From NCBI RefSeq assembly GCF_012927345.1, contig NZ_JABBGJ010000022.1, forward strand, positions 1 through 64,000: 64,000 nt of DNA. Direction: 5' to 3'. Position numbers and translations under genes: made by a program. The notes below the pieces were generated by a model, which did not search any database, was not told the DNA's origin, and saw only the letters and a list, made by a program, of their open reading frames with translations. Of the stretch, positions 53,766-62,604 are shown piece by piece (position 1 is the first letter of the stretch; the number at the start of each line of letters is the position of its first letter). This DNA is from Paraburkholderia polaris. GTDB lineage: Bacteria > Pseudomonadota > Gammaproteobacteria > Burkholderiales > Burkholderiaceae.

Positions 53766-54221
53766 TCAGACTTTACGGCGCGCCTTGATGGCCGTGACGT
53801 TGCCGGTTAGGCTGGTGGCGAGTGCTGCGGCACGGGCGTGTTCGGCCGAGACTTTCGGCATTTTCGGCCGGTTCGCCTTGGGCATCGGCTCGATTTCGCG
53901 TTCGATCTGCTCGCCGGCTGCCGCGGTGGCGATGCGCAGGTCGTAGGCGATCTGCAGGTTCAGCCAGAACTGCGCGCTCGCGCCGAAGTAGCGCTCGAGC
54001 CGCAGCGCAGTATCGGCTGAGATGGCGCGCTTGCCGCGCACGATGTCGTTGATGCGCGGCGCCGGTACGCGCAGCGCAAGCGCGAGCGCATTGACGGACA
54101 TGCCGAGCGGTTCGAGGAACTCGCAACGCAGAATCTCGCCCGGATGGATATCCGGGATGCTTTCGCCCGTGTCGATGTCCGAGAAATCGATGCTGTTCAG
54201 ATCGGAGCGTTTGATGACCAT
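53766..54221 (-). CDS. higA: HigA-family antitoxin
   Basis: The protein of about 151 aa has an Xre HTH of the HigA/VapI type: HPGEILRCEFLEPLGMSVNALALALRVPAPRI, then IVRGKRAISADTALRLERYFG. It neutralises the HigB toxin and represses the operon. ATG 54221 follows GGGAG at 6 bases; a longer frame is not supported. The C-terminal tail (about 115-151) is an extension rich in Lys and Ala. It lies 16 bases after higB. Confidence 0.9.
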   Translation of the reverse strand: MVIKRSDLNSIDFSDIDTGESIPDIHPGEILRCEFLEPLGMSVNALALALRVPAPRINDIVRGKRAISADTALRLERYFGASAQFWLNLQIAYDLRIATAAAGEQIEREIEPMPKANRPKMPKVSAEHARAAALATSLTGNVTAIKARRKV

Positions 54222-54237
54222 GCCGGTCTCCCAATAA

Positions 54238-54519
54238 TCAGTGATAGTCGACAATCTCGACATTCAGCGCCTCGCCGTCGACAAAATGAAAACAGATGCG
54301 CCACTGTGCGTTGTTGCGGATACTCCATTGCCCGCTACGCTGCCCCTGCAAGGCTTCGAGCCGATTGCCGGGCGGCGAGTGCAGGCTATGAATGGAGTGG
54401 GCCGCGTCGATCATCAGCAGCTTGCGGCGTGCGAGCGCCTGCATGTAAAGCGGCAATGAATGCACGAACTTGCCCTGAAAGATTGCCGCCGTAGCCTTGT
54501 CGCCGAATGTCGTGATCAT
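54238..54519 (-). CDS. higB: HigB-family mRNA interferase toxin
   Basis: The 93-aa RelE-superfamily protein has the HigB pattern: LEALQGQRSGQWSIRNNAQWRICFHF, then an ending VEIVDYH. HigB cleaves mRNA on the ribosome. Toxin-before-antitoxin order is typical of HigBA. A 13-bp inverted repeat lies just upstream of the start and is the likely HigA operator. Confidence 0.9.
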   Translation of the reverse strand: MITTFGDKATAAIFQGKFVHSLPLYMQALARRKLLMIDAAHSIHSLHSPPGNRLEALQGQRSGQWSIRNNAQWRICFHFVDGEALNVEIVDYH

Positions 54520-54529
54520 GGGATCATAT

Positions 54530-54542
54530 AACGCGTCGCGTT
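54530..54542. promoter_or_regulatory. probable HigBA operator
   Basis: AACGCG-T-CGCGTT is a perfect inverted repeat. It falls in the 17-base spacer between TTTACG and TATGAT on the minus strand, just upstream of the higB start, so HigA binding would block the promoter. The implied start site lies at or near the ATG, suggesting a very short leader. Confidence 0.6.
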
Positions 54543-54654
54543 AAACGTAAACCGTTAAATGAATGCGTTTACTTTCTCCCTGCTGGCTTGGCACGAACAG
54601 TCGTCCAGATGGCTAACGTTGAGTTCCGCACCCGTCTCATGGCGAACTTCAGGA

Positions 54655-54686
54655 CGAAAAAAAGCCGGCAACTCGTGCCGGCTTTT
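54655..54686 (-). terminator. pepN terminator
   Basis: AAAAGCCGGCA (54660-54670) pairs with TGCCGGCTTTT (54676-54686), with a T-rich tail on the minus strand, 29 bases beyond the pepN stop. Confidence 0.85.
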
Positions 54687-54714
54687 CGATGCGGGACGCG
54701 CTTTCAGGTGATCG

Positions 54715-57411
54715 TCACGCCAACGCTTTCTCCACGATCTCGCGCACGTCGCGCGATTTCACCTGCGACGCCACTTTCTCCAGCGCCGCGCGCATGCCGT
54801 CACGCAGCGTCGGCGTAAAGCGGCGCCAGAGTTCCAGCGAGCGGGCGAGGCGGGCGGCCACTTGCGGATTGATGGCGTCGAGCGCGATCACCTGGTCGGC
54901 CCAGAACGCGTAGCCCGAGCCGTCTTCGGCATGGAACTGCGCGGGGTTCGCCGCACAGAAGCTGAAAATCAGCGAGCGGGCGCGGTTCGGGTTCTTCAGG
55001 TTGAACGCCGGGTGCGTCATCAGCTTGCGCACGATCTCGATCACCGGGCGCTGCGCGCTGCCGCGTTGCGTGGCTTGCAAGGCGAACCACTTGTCGATGA
55101 CGAGCGGCTCCTTTTCGAAGCGCCGGTAGAAGTCGTCCAGCGCCTGCTGCGCTGCAACGCTGCCGCCATTCGCCGCCGATGCATTGAGCAATGCCGAGAG
55201 CGCCGCGGAGCGGTCGGTCATGTTGTTGGCGGCGTCGTATTGCGCGGATGCGAGACGCACGGCTTCAGCCGGATCGTCCAGTTCCGCGAGATACGACAAC
55301 GCAAGATTCTTCAACGCACGATGACCGGATGCCTCCGGTGTAGCTTCGTAGGCGCCCGGCGTGCGGTGCTTTTCGTACACGGCGAGCCAGTCCTTCCTGA
55401 GCGCATTCGCGAGACGCTTGCGCACGAATTGCCGCGCGGCATGCACGGCAGCCGGATTCGATTCGGCCATCTGTTCAGCCAGATACGCTTCCGACGGCAG
55501 CATCAACGCCAGTTCACGGAAAGAGGGCGAGAGCGTTTCGTCGGTCAGCACGCGGGCGAACGCGGCGACGACCGAGTCGTCGAGCTGCAGCGGCACGCCG
55601 GTGGCGGCGCGCCCGGCGAGCGTCAGCAACTCGCGCGTGGCGAGCCGCTGGCCGGCTTCCCAGCGGTTGAACGGATCGCTGTCATGCGCGAGCAGGAACG
55701 CGAGCTGGTCCGCCGAGTAGTCGTATTCGACGATCACCGGCGCAGAGAAGTTACGCAGCAGCGACGGCAGCGGTTCCTGCGCGACGTTGACGAACGTGAA
55801 GGTCTGCTCGGTCTGTGTGAATTCGAGCACGCGTGTAGTGGAGGCGGAAGCCTTGGCTTCGCCTTCCAGTTGCAGCGGCAAATCCGTACCGTCCTTGCCG
55901 ATCAAACCGATCGCGAACGGAATCAGCAGCGGGCCCTTTTGCGTTTCACGCGTGGCGGGCGCAGTGTCGCCGTAGCCTTGCGTGAGCGTCACGCTGTAGC
56001 GCTGTTGCGCGGCGTCGTACCTGGTGCGTACCGAGACGCGCGGCGTGCCGGCCTGGCTGTACCAGCGTTCGAATTGCGCCAGATCGCGGCCGTTCGCATC
56101 AGCGAGCGCATGACGGAAATCGTCGCAAGTCACCGCCTGGCCGTCATGACGCTTGAAGTACAGGTCCATGCCCTTGCGGAAGCCGTCGCGGCCGAACAGC
56201 GTTTGATACATCCGCACGACTTCGGAGCCTTTCTCGTAGACCGTCATCGTGTAGAAGTTGTTGATCTCGACGTAGCTTTCCGGACGCACCGGGTGCGCCA
56301 TCGGACCCGCGTCTTCGGCGAACTGCATCTGGCGCAGCACGCGCACGTCCTCAATGCGCTTGGTGGCGCGCGCGGCTTCGTCTGTTGCGCCGCCCGCCAT
56401 GTCGGCCGAGAACTCCTGATCGCGGAACACCGTCAGGCCTTCTTTCAGGCTCAGCTGGAACCAGTCGCGGCACGTCACGCGGTTGCCGGTCCAGTTGTGG
56501 AAGTACTCATGGCCGACCACCGCCTCGATGTTCGCGAAGTCGGTGTCCGTTGCCGTTTCGGGGTTCGCCAGCACGTACTTCGTGTTGAAGATGTTGAGCC
56601 CCTTGTTCTCCATCGCGCCCATATTGAAGTCGCTCACCGCGACGATCATGAAGCGGTCCAGATCCAGTTCCAGCCCGAAACGCTCCTCGTCCCAGCGGAT
56701 CGAGTTGATCAGCGAATCCATTGCGTGACGGGTCTTGTCGAGATCGTGCGGTTCGACCCACACCTGCAGCAGCTTTTCCTTGCCTGAGCCGCTCTTTACG
56801 CGTTCTTCGAGCGCGACCAGCTTGCCCGCGACCAGCGCGAACAGATAACTCGGTTTCCTGAACGGGTCTTCCCAGCGGGCGAAATGGCGGCCGTCCGGCA
56901 GATCGCCTTCTTCGAGCAGATTGCCGTTCGACAGCAACACCGGATAGTCAGCCTTGCTGGCGCGCAGCGTGACCGTGTAGGTCGCCATCACGTCGGGGCG
57001 GTCGAGGAAATAAGTGATGCGGCGAAAGCCCTCGGCCTCGCACTGCGTGAAGAAGTTGCCGCCTGACACGTACAGGCCCGACAGCGTGGTGTTTTCCGCC
57101 GGATTGCAGAGGCTGGTGAGCGTGAGTTCGAAGTTATCCGGCACGTTGTCGAGCGTGAGGCCGTGTTCGTGCGCATGTGCGTTGGCGAACGGGGCGCCGT
57201 CGATAGCGGCGCTGACGAACTCGAGTTGCTCGCCCATCAGTTCGAGATTCGAGGCGTGGGACGCGTCCGGGTTGCGGCGCACGCGCATCGTGTTCCTGAC
57301 GACGGTGCGTTCGGGGACCAGATCGAACTCCAGGACGACGGTGTCGATCAGGAAGGCGGGCGGCGCGTAATCGGCGCGGCGGATCACATTGGGCGTTGCG
57401 GTATCGGCCAT
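54715..57411 (-). CDS. pepN: aminopeptidase N
   Basis: The 898-aa M1 metallopeptidase has the exopeptidase motif GAMEN at 265-269 and the zinc motif HEYFH at 301-305 with the third ligand E324. It removes N-terminal residues from peptides in the cytoplasm. The start was set at ATG 57411 (MADTATPNV), dropping 11 upstream residues. It is a single gene with its own terminator. Confidence 0.96.
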   Translation of the reverse strand: MADTATPNVIRRADYAPPAFLIDTVVLEFDLVPERTVVRNTMRVRRNPDASHASNLELMGEQLEFVSAAIDGAPFANAHAHEHGLTLDNVPDNFELTLTSLCNPAENTTLSGLYVSGGNFFTQCEAEGFRRITYFLDRPDVMATYTVTLRASKADYPVLLSNGNLLEEGDLPDGRHFARWEDPFRKPSYLFALVAGKLVALEERVKSGSGKEKLLQVWVEPHDLDKTRHAMDSLINSIRWDEERFGLELDLDRFMIVAVSDFNMGAMENKGLNIFNTKYVLANPETATDTDFANIEAVVGHEYFHNWTGNRVTCRDWFQLSLKEGLTVFRDQEFSADMAGGATDEAARATKRIEDVRVLRQMQFAEDAGPMAHPVRPESYVEINNFYTMTVYEKGSEVVRMYQTLFGRDGFRKGMDLYFKRHDGQAVTCDDFRHALADANGRDLAQFERWYSQAGTPRVSVRTRYDAAQQRYSVTLTQGYGDTAPATRETQKGPLLIPFAIGLIGKDGTDLPLQLEGEAKASASTTRVLEFTQTEQTFTFVNVAQEPLPSLLRNFSAPVIVEYDYSADQLAFLLAHDSDPFNRWEAGQRLATRELLTLAGRAATGVPLQLDDSVVAAFARVLTDETLSPSFRELALMLPSEAYLAEQMAESNPAAVHAARQFVRKRLANALRKDWLAVYEKHRTPGAYEATPEASGHRALKNLALSYLAELDDPAEAVRLASAQYDAANNMTDRSAALSALLNASAANGGSVAAQQALDDFYRRFEKEPLVIDKWFALQATQRGSAQRPVIEIVRKLMTHPAFNLKNPNRARSLIFSFCAANPAQFHAEDGSGYAFWADQVIALDAINPQVAARLARSLELWRRFTPTLRDGMRAALEKVASQVKSRDVREIVEKALA

Positions 57412-57624
57412 GGCGTTCTGTAGTGATGGGACTCGAGCCGTCACGCGTGCTTATGGCGCGCGAGCCGGGTTTGTCGAGCCATTGTACAAAGGCTCGGCGG
57501 ATCGTGCGGGTCGAACCTTTTACCGAATCGCCTGGTCAGCGTATTATCGGGCGCCCGCGCAGCAACGGCTGCGCGCAAACGAACCCGGTCAAGACTGGCG
57601 ATAACAGGCAACACGAGGTAGACC

Positions 57625-58326
57625 ATGAAAATCGATCGATGGACCCGCCGCGCCGCGCTGCTGCTGGCCACGCTGACGGTCCTGCTGTCCGGCTGCACGA
57701 CCTACGTGACCACCCAGGTCACGGCTTTCTCCGACTGGAGCGGCAATGACGCCACCCGTACATATGCCTTCACACGGGCGGCGGATCAGCAGAACAATCT
57801 CGAACTCACCACCTACGAGCGCCTCGTCGGCAACGAACTCGCCACGCACGCATTCCGTCAGGTCGACGCTTCAGAGGCGCGCTATCTGGTCGGGCTGTCG
57901 TACGGGATTCGTTCGGACATGGTGACGGTCGCGGAGCCGGTGTATTACAACCCCTGGCCTTCGCCGTACTGGGGCCGCCCGTTCGATCCGTGGGGCCCGT
58001 GGGGTCCAGGTGGGCCGTTTCCGACCGCGTACGTGAATCAGAGCTACCCGATTTTCACGCACCTGCTTGGCGTGCGGATCACCGAGCGTGCTAGCGGCAA
58101 AGAGGTCTACAACGTGACCGCGCGCAATTCGGGCGGCGAGTCGTCGTTGGTAAGAGCCATGCCATATCTGGCGCGCAGCGCGCTGGCCGACTTCCCGCTC
58201 GGCAACGGCGTGGTCCATACCGTGAAGATTCCCGTCGACAAGAGCGGCGGGACCTCGAACGAAGTCGCTACGACGGGCGCCGCACCTGCGGCTACCCCGG
58301 CGTCGGGTGCGAAGGTCGTGCAGTAA
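57625..58326 (+). CDS. DUF4136 lipoprotein
   Basis: The 233-aa precursor has a lipoprotein signal with lipobox LLSGC (21-25 region) and a DUF4136 domain with FSDWSGNDATRTYAF at its start. A Pro/Gly/Trp-rich segment (NPWPSPYWGRPFDPWGPWG) lies near the middle, and the tail is Ala/Thr-rich. It is probably an outer-membrane-anchored protein of unknown role. Confidence 0.8.
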   Translation: MKIDRWTRRAALLLATLTVLLSGCTTYVTTQVTAFSDWSGNDATRTYAFTRAADQQNNLELTTYERLVGNELATHAFRQVDASEARYLVGLSYGIRSDMVTVAEPVYYNPWPSPYWGRPFDPWGPWGPGGPFPTAYVNQSYPIFTHLLGVRITERASGKEVYNVTARNSGGESSLVRAMPYLARSALADFPLGNGVVHTVKIPVDKSGGTSNEVATTGAAPAATPASGAKVVQ

Positions 58327-58367
58327 GCGTCGGGTGGCTACCCCAAGGCTTCCGCTGCGCTGCAGCA

Positions 58368-58403
58368 AAAACGGCCCGGCAGGGATCCCTGCCGGGCCGT
58401 TTT
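58368..58403. terminator. bidirectional terminator (36-bp perfect palindrome)
   Basis: An uninterrupted 36-bp palindrome centred between 58385 and 58386, with AAAA at one end and TTTT at the other. It lies between the convergent DUF4136 and GDT1-type genes and can terminate both. Confidence 0.88.
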
Positions 58404-58473
58404 GGTTTGCGAGCAGCGCGCGAGGTGAGCGCTGCGTGAGTGGCTGCGTGAGTGGCTGCCTGAGTGGCCGCGC

Positions 58474-59046
58474 TTAAACCCCCACGCCAAACAGCGCCAT
58501 CGTCCCCAGAATCACGAACATCACCGCGGCGATGGCATGCACGGTTTTAGTCGGAAGCCGGTGGGCGAAGCGGTCCCCGAGCAGGATCGCGGGCACGTTC
58601 GCGATCATCATGCCGAGCGTCGTGCCGGCCACCACACCGAAGAAATCGTGAAAGCGCGCGGCGAGGGCGATAGTCGCGATCTGCGTCTTGTCGCCCATCT
58701 CCGCGAGGAAGAACGTCACCACGGTCGCGCCGAACACGCCGAAATGCGTGCGGCTGGTGTTGGCTTCTTCATCGTCGAGTTTGTCCGGCACAAGAATCCA
58801 CAAGCCCATCGCAATGAACGACGCGGCCAATGCCCAGCGCATGATGGTCGGCGTGAGCAGTGTGCCGAGCCAGGCGCCGAGTGCGCCGGCGCAGGCGTGA
58901 TTGACGAGCGTAGCGGTCAGTACGCCGAGAATGATCGGTATCGGCTTGCGATAGCGGGCCGCGAGAACGAGCGAGAGCAGTTGCGTCTTGTCGCCGATCT
59001 CGGCGAGCGTGACCGCTCCGGTCGAAATGAGAAAAGCGTGATCCAC
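58474..59046 (-). CDS. GDT1/UPF0016-family manganese exporter
   Basis: The 190-aa membrane protein has two copies of the ExGDKT motif, EIGDKTQLLSL near the N-terminus and EMGDKTQIATIAL in the second half, with six hydrophobic segments. The family exports Mn2+ (MneA) or exchanges Ca2+/Mn2+. The start chosen is GTG 59046, matching the usual family start; a longer GTG frame from 59097 also exists. The upstream region carries a yybP-ykoY riboswitch signature, so expression is probably turned on by manganese. Confidence 0.9.
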   Translation of the reverse strand: MDHAFLISTGAVTLAEIGDKTQLLSLVLAARYRKPIPIILGVLTATLVNHACAGALGAWLGTLLTPTIMRWALAASFIAMGLWILVPDKLDDEEANTSRTHFGVFGATVVTFFLAEMGDKTQIATIALAARFHDFFGVVAGTTLGMMIANVPAILLGDRFAHRLPTKTVHAIAAVMFVILGTMALFGVGV

Positions 59047-59121
59047 GGTGTGTTGGTTCCCCGGGCCGAGATATGAACGAGCGACGACCCACGACACCGC
59101 CGGGCCCTGTTGCGGCGTGTG

Positions 59122-59268
59122 TGGATCATCGGTCTCGCCAGGCCAGAGGCTGCGGCTGCCATGGCCTTAAAGGCCAAGTCTGTTGACAGGCGCCCCCGCG
59201 AACCGCACGTTCGACGCACCCGTATGACAGCGGTGCGGACATGCCGCAGGGCGGCTACTCCCCAATGA
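59122..59268 (-). promoter_or_regulatory. yybP-ykoY manganese riboswitch
   Basis: Read on the minus strand, the hallmark GGGGAGTAGC (59263-59254) is followed by a GC-rich multi-stem region, then ACTTGGCCTTTAAGGCCATGG (59180-59160 region) and CTGGCGAGACC (59141-59131). These blocks match the known proteobacterial yybP-ykoY element, which senses Mn2+ and controls Mn exporters such as mntP and UPF0016 genes. It ends about 75 bases before the GTG of the GDT1-type exporter, leaving room for the expression platform. Exact ends are approximate. Confidence 0.85.
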
Positions 59269-59892
59269 GGGACGGAGTATAGCAGGCGCGGCCACGCGTT
59301 ACGTGCGAAATCCGACGGCGGCGCCGTTCGCTTGCAAGGATAGCGCTGCGATAAGCGCCTGTAAGTCGTGCGTGCGATGTGAGCGAAGCGCGGTCCATGA
59401 CGTTGCGGACAGGGCCGAAGCCTTGAAGCATTTCGAAACGAAACACTCATTTAGAAAGTTAAATGAAAGAATCGATATCTATTTGTGGATGCGGCCGCGT
59501 CGGGTGGTACTTCAAAGCTGCGCCGGGAGTGGCTTTCTGGCCCGGTCACAGGCTGCGCAAGGGGCGCCAGGCCTGCAATTTAACGCTGTCCAGGCATCCG
59601 TCGCATCAGCGATACGGATACAGATAGATACGTCTTTTGTGGCTGATTTAATCCACAATATTCAGTATGATTCCGGCGACCTTAGGGCGCCTGAGACAAT
59701 CCATCAGACTAATTGGCAAAGGCGCCTAAATAATGGGGGCCAAGTGCCGTTAAATCGCTGAATCCTATATAAGAAGATTGGATTGCCCCCCGGCTGGAGA
59801 TTGCCGTTCCGCGCGGCGCGCATACGCTGTGACGGCTGCGTATTCCGTCAAGCGCCCTCAGCCTCTCCTTGCTTCTACGCGCGAACACCGAC
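59269..59892. other. AT-rich intergenic region before the aryl-polyene-type cluster
   Basis: The 620 bases have no supported gene. They hold the promoter of the riboswitch transcript (minus) and that of the downstream cluster (plus). A -10-like TATGAT is at 59666-59671 without a strong -35. The AT-rich composition contrasts with the GC-rich genes on both sides. Confidence 0.4.
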
Positions 59893-60636
59893 ATGCCCGA
59901 TCTGCACTGGACCATTCCGGTCGCTCGCTGGTCTAGCTGGCCTGCTGCCGCATCTGCCGCACCCGATATTGGCTTTATCGAGCCGATCGTGCGGCGTCGC
60001 CTGAGTACTCTGTCCAGAGTCGCCCTGAAGGTCGCGCACGATTGCGTGGCGCAAGACGAGGTCCGGGTCGTGTTCGCTTCACGCCACGGCGAATTGCGGC
60101 GCACGACGGACATCCTGCGCGCTATCAGCGCGGGCGAACCGGTCTCGCCGACCGCTTTCAGCCTGTCGGTGCTGAATGCCATGACCGGCGTGTTCGGCAT
60201 CGCGCGCGGCGATCGTTCCGCTGCCAGCGCGATCTCGGCCGGCGCTGAGACGCTCGGCTACGCGCTGCTGGAAGCGTACGCGCAATACGCAACGCAGCCT
60301 GATTCACCGGTGCTGCTGGTGTACGCTGACGAAACGGCCGATCCGGCATACGGCACGATTGAAGACGAAGTGCAGGGTGGCGCGATCGCGATCCTGCTGA
60401 ACGGCGAAGCGGCGGCGGGGCAGTTGGTCTGCACGATGTCCGGCGCAGGTGAGCCGGAGGCAGCAGAGGCAACGCAGCAGGCAAGCCGCGCAGGCAAGGA
60501 AAGCAACACAAGTGCGGACGAAAGCTTTGCGACCCAGAGCCAGGCGCTTCTGCACTGCCTGGAAACGGGCAGCCCCGCCGTCTGGCAAGGCGCCGGCGCC
60601 GCCTGGCATTGGAGGTGGCATGAACGCGCGGCTTGA
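59893..60636 (+). CDS. ketoacyl-synthase-like chain-length factor (aryl-polyene cluster type)
   Basis: The 247-aa protein corresponds to the N-terminal half of a ketoacyl synthase (Ketoacyl-synt_2-like). The position of the catalytic Cys reads SAASAISAGAETLGYALLEA with no Cys, so it is not itself a condensing enzyme. Such proteins are steady members of aryl polyene and flexirubin-type clusters, where they may act as chain-length factors. ATG 59893 was chosen. It overlaps the acyltransferase start by 17 bases. Confidence 0.75.
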   Translation: MPDLHWTIPVARWSSWPAAASAAPDIGFIEPIVRRRLSTLSRVALKVAHDCVAQDEVRVVFASRHGELRRTTDILRAISAGEPVSPTAFSLSVLNAMTGVFGIARGDRSAASAISAGAETLGYALLEAYAQYATQPDSPVLLVYADETADPAYGTIEDEVQGGAIAILLNGEAAAGQLVCTMSGAGEPEAAEATQQASRAGKESNTSADESFATQSQALLHCLETGSPAVWQGAGAAWHWRWHERAA

Positions 60637-61414
60637 TTACCTTTGGCGGTTCTGCGCGACGGGCATGGCCTTCGTGGTGTTCGGCATCTGCGGTGTGCTT
60701 TTTTCGGTAGTGGTGTTCCCGCTCGCGTGGCTGTGGCCGCATCGTGCCTCGCGTCAGTTTGCGGTGACGACCGTGATCCACTGGTTCTTCCGCGCGCTAG
60801 TCGCGGTGTTGCAGCGCATCGGCGTGATGGAGCTCGAGGTGTCGGGCGCACAGGCATTGCGCGCCGGCGGCCCGGCGATCGTGGTCGCCAATCACCCGAC
60901 GTACCTGGACGTGATGGTGCTGTTGTCGCTCACACCGCATGCCTGTTGTGTGGTGAAAAACGTGCACTGGGGTAATCCCTGTTTCTGGGGAATCGTGCGT
61001 TCGGCGGAATATGTGAGCAATGCCGATCCCTCGGAACTGGTCGAGGCCGGCGCGCGGCAACTCGCAGCGGGCTACACGATGATTATTTTTCCCGAAGGCA
61101 CGCGCAGCCCGGCACCGAACCGGCTGCACGCGTTTTCACGTGGTTTCGCGCACATGGCGTTGAAGGTCGGTGCGCCGATCGTGCCGGTGCTGATGGATTG
61201 CGATCCGCCGGCGTTCACCAAGCAGATGCGCTGGTACGACGTGCCGGCGCGCGCTTTCCGGATGCGCGTGAACGTGCTCGAGCCGTTTGGCGTCGAGCAA
61301 CTCGCGGACCACGACACTTCACCGTCACTCGCGGCGCGCAGCGTGACCAGCGCCATCGAAGCACACATTACTCAGCACCTGTTCGAATATGGATTCTTTA
61401 AAACTGGAAATTAA
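60620..61414 (+). CDS. 1-acyl-glycerol-3-phosphate-type acyltransferase
   Basis: The 264-aa membrane protein has an N-terminal hydrophobic region (about 10-40), the acyltransferase motif NHPTYLD (NHxxxxD), and FPEGTRS. ATG 60620 follows GGAGG. It transfers an acyl chain, probably linking the polyene to a lipid headgroup in this type of cluster (inference). It overlaps both the upstream gene and the first acyl carrier protein gene (by 26 bases). Confidence 0.88.
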   Translation: MNARLDYLWRFCATGMAFVVFGICGVLFSVVVFPLAWLWPHRASRQFAVTTVIHWFFRALVAVLQRIGVMELEVSGAQALRAGGPAIVVANHPTYLDVMVLLSLTPHACCVVKNVHWGNPCFWGIVRSAEYVSNADPSELVEAGARQLAAGYTMIIFPEGTRSPAPNRLHAFSRGFAHMALKVGAPIVPVLMDCDPPAFTKQMRWYDVPARAFRMRVNVLEPFGVEQLADHDTSPSLAARSVTSAIEAHITQHLFEYGFFKTGN

Positions 61415-61688
61415 ACAGCTTCTGATCGAAGCCCTCGATCTGGAAGACCTGAGTCCGGCCGATATCGACGACGACGCACCGTTGTTCGATACCGACGGCA
61501 TCGGTCTCGACTCGATCGACGCGCTCGAGATCGGCATCGTGCTGCGCAAACAATACCAACTGACCATCGCAGCGAACGACGAACGTACCCGCGAACACTT
61601 CCGCTCGATCAGCTCGCTGGCCGCGCTGGTCGCGAGTCAACGCGAAACGGCGCATGCTGTGAACGAAACCACAAAAAAAGGGGATTAA
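61389..61688 (+). CDS. acyl carrier protein 1
   Basis: The 99-aa protein has GIGLDSIDALEIG, where the Ser after Asp carries the phosphopantetheine arm. The longer tail (about 75-99) is polar. It overlaps the acyltransferase gene and lies two bases upstream of the second carrier gene. Two carriers in tandem are typical of aryl polyene clusters. Confidence 0.9.
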   Translation: MDSLKLEIKQLLIEALDLEDLSPADIDDDAPLFDTDGIGLDSIDALEIGIVLRKQYQLTIAANDERTREHFRSISSLAALVASQRETAHAVNETTKKGD

Positions 61689-61690
61689 TC

Positions 61691-61942
61691 GTGTCCGAGG
61701 CAGAGATTCTTGAGCGCATTCGCGCCATCTTCAAAGAGAACTTCGCGATCGAGCCGGAGCGCGTGACGCCCGACGCGCACCTCTTCGAAGACCTCGATCT
61801 CGACAGCATCGACGCCGTCGACCTTGCGATCAAACTGCAGGAAATGACCGGCCGCCGCATCAAGCCGGAAGAATTCAAGTCGGTGCGCACGGTCGGCGAC
61901 GTGATCGGTGCGGTCGAATCCCTGCTGGCGGCACAAGGCTGA
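61691..61942 (+). CDS. acyl carrier protein 2
   Basis: The 83-aa protein has DLDLDSIDAVDLAIKLQ with the phosphopantetheine Ser in DSID. It starts with GTG 61691 after GGGGA. It is coupled to the following membrane protein by a one-base overlap (TGATG). Confidence 0.92.
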   Translation: MSEAEILERIRAIFKENFAIEPERVTPDAHLFEDLDLDSIDAVDLAIKLQEMTGRRIKPEEFKSVRTVGDVIGAVESLLAAQG

Positions 61943-62604
61943 TGCCATCCGTGCGCTCGCGAATGCAAGCGGCGGCGAGCCAGCGCGCCGAGGCATCGCC
62001 CGGCACTCAGCGCCACTGGGCCAAAACGGTGGTGCAGGTTCTACTGAAACTCGCGTACCCCGCGTTGATTCTGTGCGCCTGGCGCTGGGACACGCCGCGC
62101 TACGTCGGCTGCATGCTGTTTGCAATTCTGTGGCTGCAACGCTGGGCCGGTAGCGGTCCGGTCGCGACCTCGCTGCGCCGGCTCTCCACGATCGATTGGA
62201 CCGTGGTCGGCTTGCTGAGCTGCGCCTCGGCGGCGATCGTCTTCACCAACAGCGAGCTGCTGTTGCGCCTCTACCCGTCGCTCGTCAATCTGGGTCTGTT
62301 GATCGCGTTCGGCGCGACGCTCGTGCGCGGGCCGTCGATAATCGAAAAATTCGCGCGGCTAGGCAATCCGAATCTGCCGCCGGGCGCCGTGCGTCATACG
62401 CGGCGCGTGACCCAGGTGTGGTGCGTATTCTTCGCGCTGAACGGCGCGTTCTCCGCTTATACGGCGCTGTACTGGAGCCGTGCAAGCTGGTCGCTCTATA
62501 ACGGCGCGATCGCTTATGGGTTGATCGGCGTGCTGCTGGTGGCCGAGGTCATCTGGCGTTATCTGGTGGTGCTGCCGAGAGCCGCGCGTTCGGAGGCGGC
62601 ATGA
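61942..62604 (+). CDS. COG4648-type membrane protein of aryl-polyene clusters
   Basis: The 220-aa protein has about five hydrophobic segments in residues 30-210 and a charged N-terminus. This family sits next to carrier proteins and AMP ligases in aryl polyene clusters, with unproven function. It overlaps the AMP-ligase start by four bases (ATGA). Confidence 0.7.
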   Translation: MPSVRSRMQAAASQRAEASPGTQRHWAKTVVQVLLKLAYPALILCAWRWDTPRYVGCMLFAILWLQRWAGSGPVATSLRRLSTIDWTVVGLLSCASAAIVFTNSELLLRLYPSLVNLGLLIAFGATLVRGPSIIEKFARLGNPNLPPGAVRHTRRVTQVWCVFFALNGAFSAYTALYWSRASWSLYNGAIAYGLIGVLLVAEVIWRYLVVLPRAARSEAA

